In this document: in pieces, positions 8,301 through 15,046 of the stretch
How the letters are laid out: every line of letters begins with the position of its first letter
How positions within the stretch are numbered: the stretch's first letter is position 1
Notes under the pieces: model-generated
Databases searched by the model: none
Seen by the model: only the letters and a program-made list of their open reading frames with translations
Told to the model about the DNA's origin: nothing
Virus record (IMG/VR): IMGVR_UViG_3300035698_003324
Coordinates: 1 to 30,602 of that record
Direction: 5' to 3' (one strand)
Source: a virus
DNA length: 30,602 nt
Position numbers and translations under genes: made by a program

Positions 8301-9032
8301 ATAACTGTAACGCCTCCGCCAGAGTTGAACTTCGTTCAGAACGTAGATCCATGGTCACAAAATAGAGAGTACAATTTATCTAACGTCGACAGAATCCAAG
8401 ACAATAGATATAACCAAGCATACACACGTGATGTTTTTGTTTTAACAACTACGTCAACATTTGATGATGAAGATGGAAACGCCTGGGATGGCTTAACTGT
8501 CGGAGGCGGAGCCACTGAAACGTCGGGAAGTATAGAGCAAACAGATGCAGTCGATCTCGAAACAATATTTGAATTTAATTTATTGACAGATATTGATTTC
8601 GATAACGTAGCAGGCGGATCGACTTCTGTGCAAGTAGCAATAAGCGAGGACAATGTCACATTCACATCGTTCGCTAATATAGATCCGACAGTTAACTACA
8701 GAGCACGCTACGTCAAATTCAAATACTTACTCACAGGCAACGGAACTGATCAGATCTATTTTTATGGCGGAACAATCTTCATCAACGCACCAACAGTCAA
8801 GGTTGATTATGGAAGAGATCTAGCAATAGCGGCAGGCGGAACGACAATCACATTCCGTGACGACTTCACAACAACACCAAGAATCACAGGGCTTTCAGTA
8901 AAGAATGGCATCCTCGGAATAATTGAAATAACAGCGATCAGTTCAACGAGTATGACTGTGAAAGTTTATGATCCAGTCGGAGAAGTTTACTGGGCAACCG
9001 CTGAGATCGACTGGGAGGTAAAAGGATCATGA
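5370..9032 (+). CDS. Tail tip attachment protein, gpI-gpJ-like fusion
   Basis: This 1220-aa protein is the host-specificity spike at the tail end. Residues 1-75 resemble a gpI-type ubiquitin-like domain, and residues 78-112 are strongly hydrophobic (AAIIFWIVVELANFWYIYVA), as in gpI proteins. The gpJ part follows from about residue 120, with GIPVAIAYGTNKMGGNILNQ and LLIALGEGEIESI typical of the J base. Residues about 770-885 and 890-980 look like fibronectin type III repeats (PPNDVTNFDVAQRGDALRFTW). The C-terminal 240 residues are beta-rich and probably carry receptor-binding specificity. The start ATG overlaps the gpK-like stop. In lambda I and J are separate, so the fusion is a variation. 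Confidence 0.85.
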   Translation: MLIKFKNIPNILTEEGRAEHKQVFLARRQTLREALKACPFEWEGRRLLVDDKFVKDIDSVILDRDEVTIIVTTKIEGQAIAAIIFWIVVELANFWYIYVAIALVAYSIYSYLNAPTLPSFNAASSDGIDEGSATYSWDGVRTTQDVGIPVAIAYGTNKMGGNILNQFVDNDGDQSFLNLLIALGEGEIESIDNIKINDNPSTNFEGITIETKMGTSAQTSIANFEELNNVYSVGANLTKDNAYIYTTINDDVEAFKINLTLSGGIFSQDSDTGSINSWSVTYKVEYKLTSEPTTWTDLGSSTISGKSRSALRRTFTKRGLTAGKYDVRVTRTSADSSIDPTRTGDLTFSSLNEIQTDDLNYPNVALLAIRALATDQLSGSTPNITSIVKGRKVSVPEIKNGGTTIDWDDYYWNTANSEYRLLTGDTSLTWDGVTYINQYSANPIWCIRDLLLNTRYGLGDEVTSSNITLTDYVTMSQKCEEKIDDGAGGYEKRYRMDVVIDSHNRALDLLTQLSATFDAFMFYSEGMVRFKIDQDEDPVQLFGMGNIIKDSFTMSWKSKRELFNQIEIQYSDATKDYRLETISVIDDDAIAAGEPLRKKSLRLYTTKTSYAVRAGRRALKIARNVKRSFTWKASIDAIAVTPGDVVSISHDVPQLGLSGRVGTGSSTTNIKFDKEVTIPSGALTLMIQFADDTIEEQTITTAAGAVTEVDVDTVFTQTPAAYDKWMVVVTATGDKKVRVLGINLKDNLEVIMTGIEMNANVYDDSAPVIPTDNTSLLTTTIPDVSDLAVTEMIRLAGDGTLFNTLEVWWDKPDPAGYILNNITNLKIFLSDNAGVSWIQVGETFGNSFVINENIDTGTSYKVAVVSCASNGMQNAIENSPQASYTVLGKADPPNDVTNFDVAQRGDALRFTWDPVPDGDLARYEIRKGSTGVTGDIIAELVDVTDFSYPVGSIGEEVYLIKAYDTTGNESLAATSDTITVTPPPELNFVQNVDPWSQNREYNLSNVDRIQDNRYNQAYTRDVFVLTTTSTFDDEDGNAWDGLTVGGGATETSGSIEQTDAVDLETIFEFNLLTDIDFDNVAGGSTSVQVAISEDNVTFTSFANIDPTVNYRARYVKFKYLLTGNGTDQIYFYGGTIFINAPTVKVDYGRDLAIAAGGTTITFRDDFTTTPRITGLSVKNGILGIIEITAISSTSMTVKVYDPVGEVYWATAEIDWEVKGS

Positions 9033-9361
9033 TAGGTTACTGCGTACAAATAGGAAAAATGGTAGAGATGAAAAATATCGAAACGATACAGCTTCCCGAT
9101 TTAACATTCGTACATAAGGGAACACACAAAGTGGGAAAGAATACGTACATCATCCATCGTGTCGTTAAAGAGCGTGATATTCTTGTCAGCGAACGTGGGC
9201 ATAAATATCCGAAAGAGGTATACGTTAGTAAAAACACACCGGGGCGAATCGCTAAGGATCACGTCGGTCAAGAGATAATCAAAGGAAGAAAGAGAATCAA
9301 AACAAAATCAAAGAATTTAAAAACAGTCGAGAAATTACGACAGGAGGAAAAGAAAAAATGA
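9029..9361 (+). CDS. Small basic protein of unknown function
   Basis: This 110-aa protein starts in an ATGA overlap with the tip protein stop and has AAAGGA just upstream. I do not recognise the family. It is strongly basic in its last 40 residues (KGRKRIKTKSKNLKTVEKLRQEEKKK region), with a central beta-like part (YIIHRVVKERDILVSERGHKY). There is no signal peptide, membrane segment or cysteine pair (one Cys at residue 5). It is translationally coupled on both sides, between the spike and the adhesin-like gene, so a structural or chaperone role in tail-fibre assembly is possible but unproven. Confidence 0.7.
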   Translation: MIGYCVQIGKMVEMKNIETIQLPDLTFVHKGTHKVGKNTYIIHRVVKERDILVSERGHKYPKEVYVSKNTPGRIAKDHVGQEIIKGRKRIKTKSKNLKTVEKLRQEEKKK

Positions 9362-11472
9362 AACGTATACTTCTAACACTTTTAACATTGGGAATCTTAG
9401 CAGGCACAGCGATGGCTGATGAGGTTCGATATTATGCAGATGAACAATTTCCACGAGATACAATCAGCGTCACAGATTTTCGAAGCCAGCTCAGAGGCGT
9501 TGAGCAAATGGATATCGGTGCGTTAAAACCATCAGCGAAGCTGGGCATCGATGATATGGAATGGCGTAGCGATTCGAGTGCACAAGCTCAATACTCAGGC
9601 ACAGGCGTAACGATCGGAAGTGACAGTGCGAATGAGCAAGAAGGAACGTACAGCTTAGACGTATTAACTGACGGCACAAGTAACAGAACCTTCGGTCGAT
9701 CATTAGTTTTAAATTTAAGTGCATTCACTTCGATGAAAGTATGGGAACGATCAGCAACGATCAGTGATACGTTTCAATTCTATGTGACTGACGGATCCGC
9801 AAATTCATCATACTGGGATATCACATCGAACGGCACAGCAGACACGTGGCAACAAGATACGCTGACGCTCGCAAGTCCAGACTCCAATAGTGGAACCATT
9901 GCAGATTTAAGTGACATCACATCATACGGATTCAGACAGCTAACAGCATCGAATCAATATTATTTTGATACGACAAAAGCCATTGTCGGGATGACTGTAG
10001 CGGTAAGAGGAACAAGCCTCGGAGAATATTACGAGAACGTCAGATTTTCTGGCGAGCCTTTAGCTGTCGACATGCAGGCGTCACCAACGATCACAGCACC
10101 AACAACAAATCCTCGCATCGATATTTTAACAGTCGAATCAGATGGGGATATTGTATGGGTTACAGGAACTGAAGCGTCAACTCCAAGTGCACCTTGGGTA
10201 AGCGTGCCAACAAACGTAATACCAATCGCTGAAGTTTACCAAAAAACAACGATGACAACAGTTCTCGATTACGAGGACAAAGACACCGACAGCAATCAAG
10301 GGTATATTTTAAAAGATGTCCGTCCGTTTATTTCTTTAAATTCTAGCATGGCAAAAGGTGCAGACGTAGCCAGCACAGGAACAATGACGCTAGGAAACGA
10401 CGGCAATTATTTCGACATTACAGGAACGACAACCATCACATCTATCACAGCACAGCCGGCAGGAACAATCGCATGGTTGCAGTTCGATGGTGCGACAACG
10501 GTAACAGATGGAAGTAATTTGAAGATAGGCGGAAGCTTTACAACAGCCGCAGAATCAACAATGAGCCTTGTCAGTGATGGCACGAATTGGTATGAACTCG
10601 GACGCAGTCCTCCGACAACAACATTCAATGCATTAAGTGACACTCCTTCCAACTATTCCTCACAAGCATTAAAAATTCCAAGAGTTAACTCAGGCGAAAC
10701 GGCACTCGAATATGTAGCATTTTCAATGACTGATATTTATGACACACCTTCATCCTTAACAGGAAATGCAGGAAAAGTCCTCGTGGTTAATTCAGCAGAA
10801 ACTGGCTTCGAGTTTACACAACTAAGTGGAACAGAAACATTTGTCGTCACAGACTCGCCAGCAATATGGCAAGCACCAGCCGGCATCACTAGCATATTTG
10901 TATCAGCATGTGCAGGAGGTGGTGGAGGTGGAGCCGCTGGAAATAACTCCGGGAGTGAAGTAGAACCAGGAAGTGGTGGAGCAGGCGGAGGTTGTGTCGA
11001 AAGCGTACCAGTTTCAGTGACTGCTGGAAATTCTTATGACATTACAATCGGAGCTGGAGGAGCCACACTTTCTGGTTGTTCAGTTAATAGCTGTCCAACA
11101 GGAACGCTTCCTCGAGGAAATGCTGGAGGCAATACATTATTCGAACACGACGGAGGCACTGAAACTTTATACGGAGGCACTGGCGGATACAGTGGAGATG
11201 GAAACGGAAGCACTGATTGTTGCAGTGTATACGGAGGAGGAACAGGCGGAAGCGGTACTCATGCGTCGACCGTAGATGGATCTGACGGAACAGACTGTCT
11301 ATCAGCAACAGGAGGAGCAGGAGGAGCATCAAATAACGCCGGAGCATCAGCCGCTGACACAGAAGGAAACATTTATGGTGGAGGTGGAGGAGGAGAATCT
11401 GACGACTCAACATGTACCGCCGCATCTGGAGGAGGAGCAGGAGCAGATGGATATGTCGAACTCAGATGGTAA
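9358..11472 (+). CDS. Exported glycine-rich adhesin / tail fibre-like protein
   Basis: This 704-aa protein begins at an ATG overlapping the previous stop (ATGA), with GGAGG upstream. Residues 1-20 form a Sec signal peptide: KR, a Leu-rich core, and cleavage after AMA (TAMA-DEV). Residues 21-500 are beta-rich, Ser/Thr/Asp rich and lack cysteine. From about residue 518 there is a glycine-rich domain (VSACAGGGGGG, then VTAGNSYDITIGAGGA and repeated GGTGG) ending in DGYVELRW, like Gly-rich receptor-binding tips of phage fibres. All eight cysteines lie in residues 518-686. Position after gpJ supports a fibre or adhesin. The signal peptide is unusual for a virion protein and may mean export to the periplasm or cell surface. 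Confidence 0.75.
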   Translation: MKRILLTLLTLGILAGTAMADEVRYYADEQFPRDTISVTDFRSQLRGVEQMDIGALKPSAKLGIDDMEWRSDSSAQAQYSGTGVTIGSDSANEQEGTYSLDVLTDGTSNRTFGRSLVLNLSAFTSMKVWERSATISDTFQFYVTDGSANSSYWDITSNGTADTWQQDTLTLASPDSNSGTIADLSDITSYGFRQLTASNQYYFDTTKAIVGMTVAVRGTSLGEYYENVRFSGEPLAVDMQASPTITAPTTNPRIDILTVESDGDIVWVTGTEASTPSAPWVSVPTNVIPIAEVYQKTTMTTVLDYEDKDTDSNQGYILKDVRPFISLNSSMAKGADVASTGTMTLGNDGNYFDITGTTTITSITAQPAGTIAWLQFDGATTVTDGSNLKIGGSFTTAAESTMSLVSDGTNWYELGRSPPTTTFNALSDTPSNYSSQALKIPRVNSGETALEYVAFSMTDIYDTPSSLTGNAGKVLVVNSAETGFEFTQLSGTETFVVTDSPAIWQAPAGITSIFVSACAGGGGGGAAGNNSGSEVEPGSGGAGGGCVESVPVSVTAGNSYDITIGAGGATLSGCSVNSCPTGTLPRGNAGGNTLFEHDGGTETLYGGTGGYSGDGNGSTDCCSVYGGGTGGSGTHASTVDGSDGTDCLSATGGAGGASNNAGASAADTEGNIYGGGGGGESDDSTCTAASGGGAGADGYVELRW

Positions 11473-11486
11473 AAAAAAGGAATTCC

Positions 11487-11942
11487 GTGAGCGATAAAGA
11501 TAAAGAAATTCAGCAATTCGGGGCGAAGGATATGAACAACATATTCTCTCGCCTCGGAACCTTAGAAAAAGATCAAGCCGCAATGAACGCCGAAGTGCAC
11601 AATATAGGTCGATCACTTGGATCATTAGTTGATGAGATTCGAGGCATGAAAGATAGGACTCGTCCACAGTGGGGAGCGATGGCGGCATGGGCAACTGTTT
11701 TAATAACAGTTATGATTTATCATAGTTCGTTGGTCAATGCACCACTGGTGAAGATGATGGAGATGCACAACGAATCGCATGGACATCCAGAGATGCTTGT
11801 AGCAACAGCCCGGGCGGATGAAAGAATCATTGCAACGATGAAACGCCTTGATTTAATAGAGCAAGAAAAAGTGAGCGACCTTGAAAAAATATCTCTTTAC
11901 AAAATACTTTCTTCAGTGTCTAAGGAAACAAATGGTCAGTAG
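11487..11942 (+). CDS. One-TM coiled-coil protein (possible lysis/holin-type)
   Basis: Translation from the GTG at 11487 (5 nt after AAGGA) gives 151 aa; longer in-frame starts run inside the adhesin gene and are less likely. Residues 1-58 are charged and helical (heptad-like IFSRLGTLEKDQAAMNAEV), residues 62-80 are one hydrophobic segment (WGAMAAWATVLITVMIYHS), and the rest is a charged helical tail. I do not recognise a named family. Its place just before a peptidoglycan-hydrolase-like gene suggests a role in lysis or in membrane-anchored assembly. A second protein of similar plan is encoded at 28034-28285. Confidence 0.65.
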   Translation: MSDKDKEIQQFGAKDMNNIFSRLGTLEKDQAAMNAEVHNIGRSLGSLVDEIRGMKDRTRPQWGAMAAWATVLITVMIYHSSLVNAPLVKMMEMHNESHGHPEMLVATARADERIIATMKRLDLIEQEKVSDLEKISLYKILSSVSKETNGQ

Positions 11943-12078
11943 ATTACCGGTTGATGCAGAAGAGGAAGCCTATCTCGATCTAACAAAGCAGATCGTAGGT
12001 GGGATGATCGGGCATATTAAAATTGATATCCAGGAGGCGAAAGATAATGAAACCAGAATTCAAAACGGAAATAAATAA
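11932..12078 (+). CDS. Small acidic helical protein (48 aa)
   Basis: The frame opens with ATG at 11932, preceded by AAGGAAAC at good distance and overlapping the upstream TAG by 11 nt. It ends at 12078, overlapping the next gene. The product is acidic and helical (VDAEEEAYLDLTKQIVGG), has no cysteine and no membrane segment. I do not recognise it. Coupled starts on both sides favour a real gene, but at 48 aa coding potential is hard to judge. If it is not translated, the region 11943-12046 would be a short gap holding only the next ribosome binding site. Confidence 0.5.
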   Translation: MVSRLPVDAEEEAYLDLTKQIVGGMIGHIKIDIQEAKDNETRIQNGNK

Positions 12079-12712
12079 GTTATCAGTTCAGCAATTCCAA
12101 AGCGGTGACATTGGTTTGAGCTCAAGCAATTCCTTTATATCAAAAGGGATCCGATTCTTTACATCATTACATACTGGCAAAGCAACCAGGAGCCATGCGT
12201 TTGCAATGATAGGAGAAAACCTTCTGGTCGAATCATTAAACAAGATCCGAATCAAACCGATCCAAAAGTATGACACTGAGAAACAAGCGGTCACAATTTA
12301 CAGGATCGAAATGAGCGACGAGGATCGTCAATCATTCCGTGAAGGTATGACTATGATGGAGAATGGACATTATGGCTGGGGCAAGATCGCATTGTTTGCA
12401 CTGGATGGATTAACAACCGGCATCAAAAAACTGTTCAAGATGAAAAAACCTTCGTTCTTTTTTACCCAAAAATTTGGCATAACTTCCATACCAGTTTGCT
12501 CACAGCTTGTTGTTTATGGACTGCATAAATTTACATCGTATAAAATTAAGCACAACAATGGTCAGCCGATCGATTGGCGAATAGCAACGCCAGACTATCT
12601 CGGAGATCTATTACAACAGGAAAATAATGGTGGCAAAGTCATCTACAGAAAAGATCTTGACGGTAGCGTGTTGGTGCGAGAAACAAAAACCAGCCAAGAT
12701 CAAGACTCTTAA
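12047..12712 (+). CDS. Permuted papain-like (YiiX/NlpC superfamily) hydrolase
   Basis: The start at 12047 follows CAGGAGG by 9 nt and gives 221 aa. The order of motifs matches permuted papain-fold enzymes: SGDIGLSSSNSF at residues 19-30, a His in TRSHAFAMIGENLLVES (His50, with Glu62), and later the candidate nucleophile Cys151 in SIPVCSQLVVYGLHK. Members hydrolyse amide or ester bonds in cell-wall peptides or lipids. There is no signal peptide. In phages such genes sit near the lysis cassette or virion hydrolases. It is a candidate endolysin or tail-associated amidase, but the substrate cannot be told from sequence. Confidence 0.7.
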   Translation: MKPEFKTEINKLSVQQFQSGDIGLSSSNSFISKGIRFFTSLHTGKATRSHAFAMIGENLLVESLNKIRIKPIQKYDTEKQAVTIYRIEMSDEDRQSFREGMTMMENGHYGWGKIALFALDGLTTGIKKLFKMKKPSFFFTQKFGITSIPVCSQLVVYGLHKFTSYKIKHNNGQPIDWRIATPDYLGDLLQQENNGGKVIYRKDLDGSVLVRETKTSQDQDS

Positions 12713-12848
12713 ACGTGGAATAAAATATACAGTTTGCTGTTACTGCGGTCACACTAAAGACAAACCCATGCCCTACGCACTCGGCGAAAGAGCAGGAATG
12801 AAATCAGTGTTCAGAAGTCTCGCCAAAAAATTCCCTCCAAAAAAGTAA
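12627..12848 (+). CDS. Small zinc-ribbon protein
   Basis: This 73-aa basic protein starts at ATG 12627 inside the end of the hydrolase gene (86-nt overlap, different frame). It holds CWC at residues 15-17 and CCYCGHT around residues 37-43, a plausible zinc-binding arrangement, followed by a basic C-terminus (SVFRSLAKKFPPKK). No family name is certain. The frame continues 136 nt past the upstream gene, and nothing else fills that stretch, which supports it. The true start might be further in, since no strong ribosome binding site precedes the ATG. It ends 13 nt before the promoter at 12862. Confidence 0.6.
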   Translation: MVAKSSTEKILTVACWCEKQKPAKIKTLKRGIKYTVCCYCGHTKDKPMPYALGERAGMKSVFRSLAKKFPPKK

Positions 12849-12861
12849 CTCAAAAAATTGC

Positions 12862-12890
12862 TTGACAATTCTGCGTCAATGATCCATACT
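12862..12890 (+). promoter_or_regulatory. Sigma70-type promoter with overlapping dyad operator
   Basis: A perfect -35 hexamer TTGACA (12862-12867) is followed after 17 nt by CATACT (12885-12890, four of six matches to TATAAT). The same place holds a dyad, TTGAC (12862-12866) and GTCAA (12875-12879) with 8 nt between, which would cover the -35 element. The next gene is a small HTH regulator, so autoregulation is likely (inference). This short gap (12849-12917) also carries the AAAGGAGG ribosome binding site at about 12902-12909. Confidence 0.75.
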
Positions 12891-12917
12891 TTCAAATAAC
12901 GAAAGGAGGACATAGAC

Positions 12918-13130
12918 ATGCAATTCCAACACCAAAAATTAAAAGAAACCAGAGAGAAGGCAGACCAGAGCGTCATCGGATCCGTTGTAGCATTAACGAA
13001 CGCTGGATGCGAGGTAAGCCCGAACACAGTACGAAGCTGGGAAGATGGAACGACCAGCCCAAACGCAGTACAGCTAGGAAAAATCGCAAAGATGTACAAA
13101 AAAACAGTCGGATCCTTCTATAAGAAGTGA
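12918..13130 (+). CDS. XRE/Cro-type HTH regulator
   Basis: This 70-aa protein is essentially one helix-turn-helix domain. The pattern VSPNTVRSWEDGTTSPNAVQLGKIAKMYKKTV (residues about 33-64) matches the XRE/Cro-C1 family: recognition helix, then 'W.dG...P....l..ia..y'. The start follows AAAGGAGG at proper distance. It lacks the C-terminal cleavage/oligomer domain of CI repressors, so it is more like Cro or a small early-gene regulator. The promoter and dyad at 12862-12890 directly upstream are the obvious candidate target. No divergent repressor gene is present in the window, so a lambda-type switch is not supported. Confidence 0.85.
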   Translation: MQFQHQKLKETREKADQSVIGSVVALTNAGCEVSPNTVRSWEDGTTSPNAVQLGKIAKMYKKTVGSFYKK

Positions 13131-13145
13131 CCAAGAAAGGAAGTC

Positions 13146-13532
13146 ATGAAAAAATTAACCGTGCTAATTTTAATCCTCGCAGTTTGCTCACCGGCATTCG
13201 CCGAAACAATCACAGAAAATCAAGCTGTCAAATGCATAGCAGGAGAAGCAGAAAACCAGGGGCTTAATGGAATGCGAGCTCATGCTTCAGCAATTAGAAA
13301 CCGAGGATCGTTACACGGTGTTTATGGATGCAACAGCAAACGGATGCCCAAAATAGAAGCCTGGGTGTTTGACCAAGCAAGACGTGCCTGGAACGATTCA
13401 GAGAATCACGACTATGTTGATGGGGCTGACCACTTCGGTGCAGTAGGACTGGACAGCAAATGGATCAAGCGGATGGATGAGAAAATGACGTTCGTTAAAC
13501 AAGTCAAAGATGTACGATTTTATAAACAATAA
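13146..13532 (+). CDS. Secreted SleB-like cell-wall hydrolase (endolysin candidate)
   Basis: This 128-aa protein starts after AAAGGAAGTC. Residues 1-19 are a signal peptide (MKKLTVLILILAVCSPAFA, cleavage before ETIT). The mature part has the SleB/CwlJ-type hydrolase signature: IAGEAENQG (candidate catalytic Glu34), then RAHASAIRNRG (residues 44-54), and later GADHFGAVGLDSKW. Such domains cleave glycan strands of peptidoglycan. Cys30 and Cys62 could form a disulfide after export. Export through Sec would place it in the periplasm without a holin channel, like signal-arrest or secreted endolysins (inference). Its place in the early-type block, far from the other hydrolase, is notable. Confidence 0.8.
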   Translation: MKKLTVLILILAVCSPAFAETITENQAVKCIAGEAENQGLNGMRAHASAIRNRGSLHGVYGCNSKRMPKIEAWVFDQARRAWNDSENHDYVDGADHFGAVGLDSKWIKRMDEKMTFVKQVKDVRFYKQ

Positions 13533-13547
13533 GGGAGGGCTGAAAAT

Positions 13548-14456
13548 ATGGAAAACGATATTGTGATCCAAAACGAAATTAAACCGTTAACAGTTACGCA
13601 GATCAAGGAACAAGTTAATCGGATCCAGCAAGTGATGAAAGATGTTATGAAGGAAGATACTCACTACGGAAAAATCCCGGGTTGCGGAGATAAGAAAACT
13701 CTTTTGAAGCCTGGATCTGAATTGATATTAACCACGTTTCAATTAACATACGTACATGAATATGAAGCCTTGTGCGATGACGATGAAGAGTATCGCCTTC
13801 GTGTAATCACTCACATCAAGACTCGCAACGGCATGCTTATTGGTGACGCCGCAGGTGAAGCCAGTTCAAGTGAGGACAAATACAAATGGCGTGCCTCAGT
13901 ATGTGATGATGAGTGGGAAGAGTTTGCGGCAGATCGTCGCAGAGAAAAATGGAAAAAAGGATGGAACGGAAATCCAGCATCCAAGGCAAAACAAGTCCGC
14001 ACAAACACCGCAGATGTAAGGAATACAGTGTTGAAGATGGCTGAGAAGCGATCGATTGTTGGTGCCACTTTGAAAGCAACAGCTTGCTCAGATTGTTTCA
14101 TTCAAGACCTGGAAGATATGTCACCAGAGATGCGTGATTCAATCGTTGGAGATGTTAAGCCAGGCGTTGACATGCCACAAGAGGCTCCGAAAAAAGCAAC
14201 GCCTCCGCCAGCAGTAAGGACGGAAGCAGATCCAAGCTCAAAACCAGCAACACCTCCTGCAGGAGGTAAACCACTAGGCACGATCACTGATGGTCAGATC
14301 AAATTGTTATACGCAAGACGAATTGCGGCAGGCGTTTCAGAAGAGCAATTTCAAACCATATTGACATGGAGTGGAATTGATTCAGTAACGCAATTAAACA
14401 AGGATCAGATCGATCCAATTTTAATCGAGATCGAAAAGGTTAAAGCTAACAAATGA
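13548..14456 (+). CDS. Conserved phage recombination-module protein (possible ssDNA binding/annealing)
   Basis: This 302-aa protein starts after GGGAGGGCTGAAAAT. Its N-terminal half has a motif common in a conserved phage family: VMKEDTHYGKIPGCGDKKTLLKPG (residues about 34-57), then VRNTVLKMAEKRSIVGATL (about 154-172). A Pro/Ala/Lys-rich linker (residues about 205-240) leads to a C-terminal helical domain (ITDGQIKLLYARRIAAGVSEEQF). Genes of this type usually sit with exonucleases and annealing proteins, and here it overlaps the PD-(D/E)XK nuclease gene (ATGA). I infer a DNA-recombination role; it is not a clear RecT, Erf or Beta by motif. Confidence 0.55.
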   Translation: MENDIVIQNEIKPLTVTQIKEQVNRIQQVMKDVMKEDTHYGKIPGCGDKKTLLKPGSELILTTFQLTYVHEYEALCDDDEEYRLRVITHIKTRNGMLIGDAAGEASSSEDKYKWRASVCDDEWEEFAADRRREKWKKGWNGNPASKAKQVRTNTADVRNTVLKMAEKRSIVGATLKATACSDCFIQDLEDMSPEMRDSIVGDVKPGVDMPQEAPKKATPPPAVRTEADPSSKPATPPAGGKPLGTITDGQIKLLYARRIAAGVSEEQFQTILTWSGIDSVTQLNKDQIDPILIEIEKVKANK

Positions 14457-15046
14457 AAGTCATAATGAATGAAGATCACGAATATCATGCTGGTAAAATC
14501 ATAGTGCCAGGCGTCACTCAGATATTGAGCGAAGCTGGACTGTCAGACTATCGACACATGGATCCACGTGAACGTGATTTCTACCTCAGTCGGGGCTCAT
14601 CAGTAGACCGGGCAACATTGCTAATCGATGAAGGCAGACTCATCAAACCGGCAGAAGGCACGGAAGCCTATGTCCGAGGATATGAGAAATTTGTAGCCGA
14701 AACAAAATTCCAAGCAATCGAAAATCAAACGATGGTTGCCAGTGAGCAATTCTGGTTCGCTGGAACGCTGGACAAAATTGGAAGGCTATTCAATAAATAT
14801 GCGAAAGCACTCATCGATGTAAAATGCGGAGGCATGATGGCTCATTATCACGTGCAGACAGCCGCATATCAAATCGCCTACGATGAACAAAATCCTCGCA
14901 GTCCAATCAAAGAGCGGTACGTCCTCAGTTTAATGCCGGACGATTACAGGCTCATACCGTGCAAAAATACAAAAGACAAACGAACATTTAAATCAGCGAT
15001 AGCCATCGCCGAATGGCGTCGCCTCAATGGAAGGGTAAAAAAATGA
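14453..15046 (+). CDS. PD-(D/E)XK nuclease (RecB/Cas4-like phage exonuclease)
   Basis: This 197-aa protein starts in the ATGA overlap with the previous gene. The catalytic core is visible: Glu98 in ASEQFWFAGTLDKIG with Asp107, then ALIDVKCGG with Asp122 and Lys124 (the D-X-K of the fold), and HVQTAAYQIAY with Gln135, a typical helper motif of RecB-like nucleases. The N-terminal IIVPGVTQILSEAGLSDYR is also frequent in phage exonucleases of this type. It would resect DNA ends for annealing with the neighbouring recombination protein. There are too few cysteines for the Fe-S cluster of true Cas4. Confidence 0.8.
   Translation: MKVIMNEDHEYHAGKIIVPGVTQILSEAGLSDYRHMDPRERDFYLSRGSSVDRATLLIDEGRLIKPAEGTEAYVRGYEKFVAETKFQAIENQTMVASEQFWFAGTLDKIGRLFNKYAKALIDVKCGGMMAHYHVQTAAYQIAYDEQNPRSPIKERYVLSLMPDDYRLIPCKNTKDKRTFKSAIAIAEWRRLNGRVKK

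Noticed and set aside
11036-11497. Two plus-strand frames inside the Gly-rich adhesin region
   Set aside because: They are frame shadows of repeated GGA/GGC codons (Glu/Gln-rich nonsense); the main frame has clear fibre-domain features.
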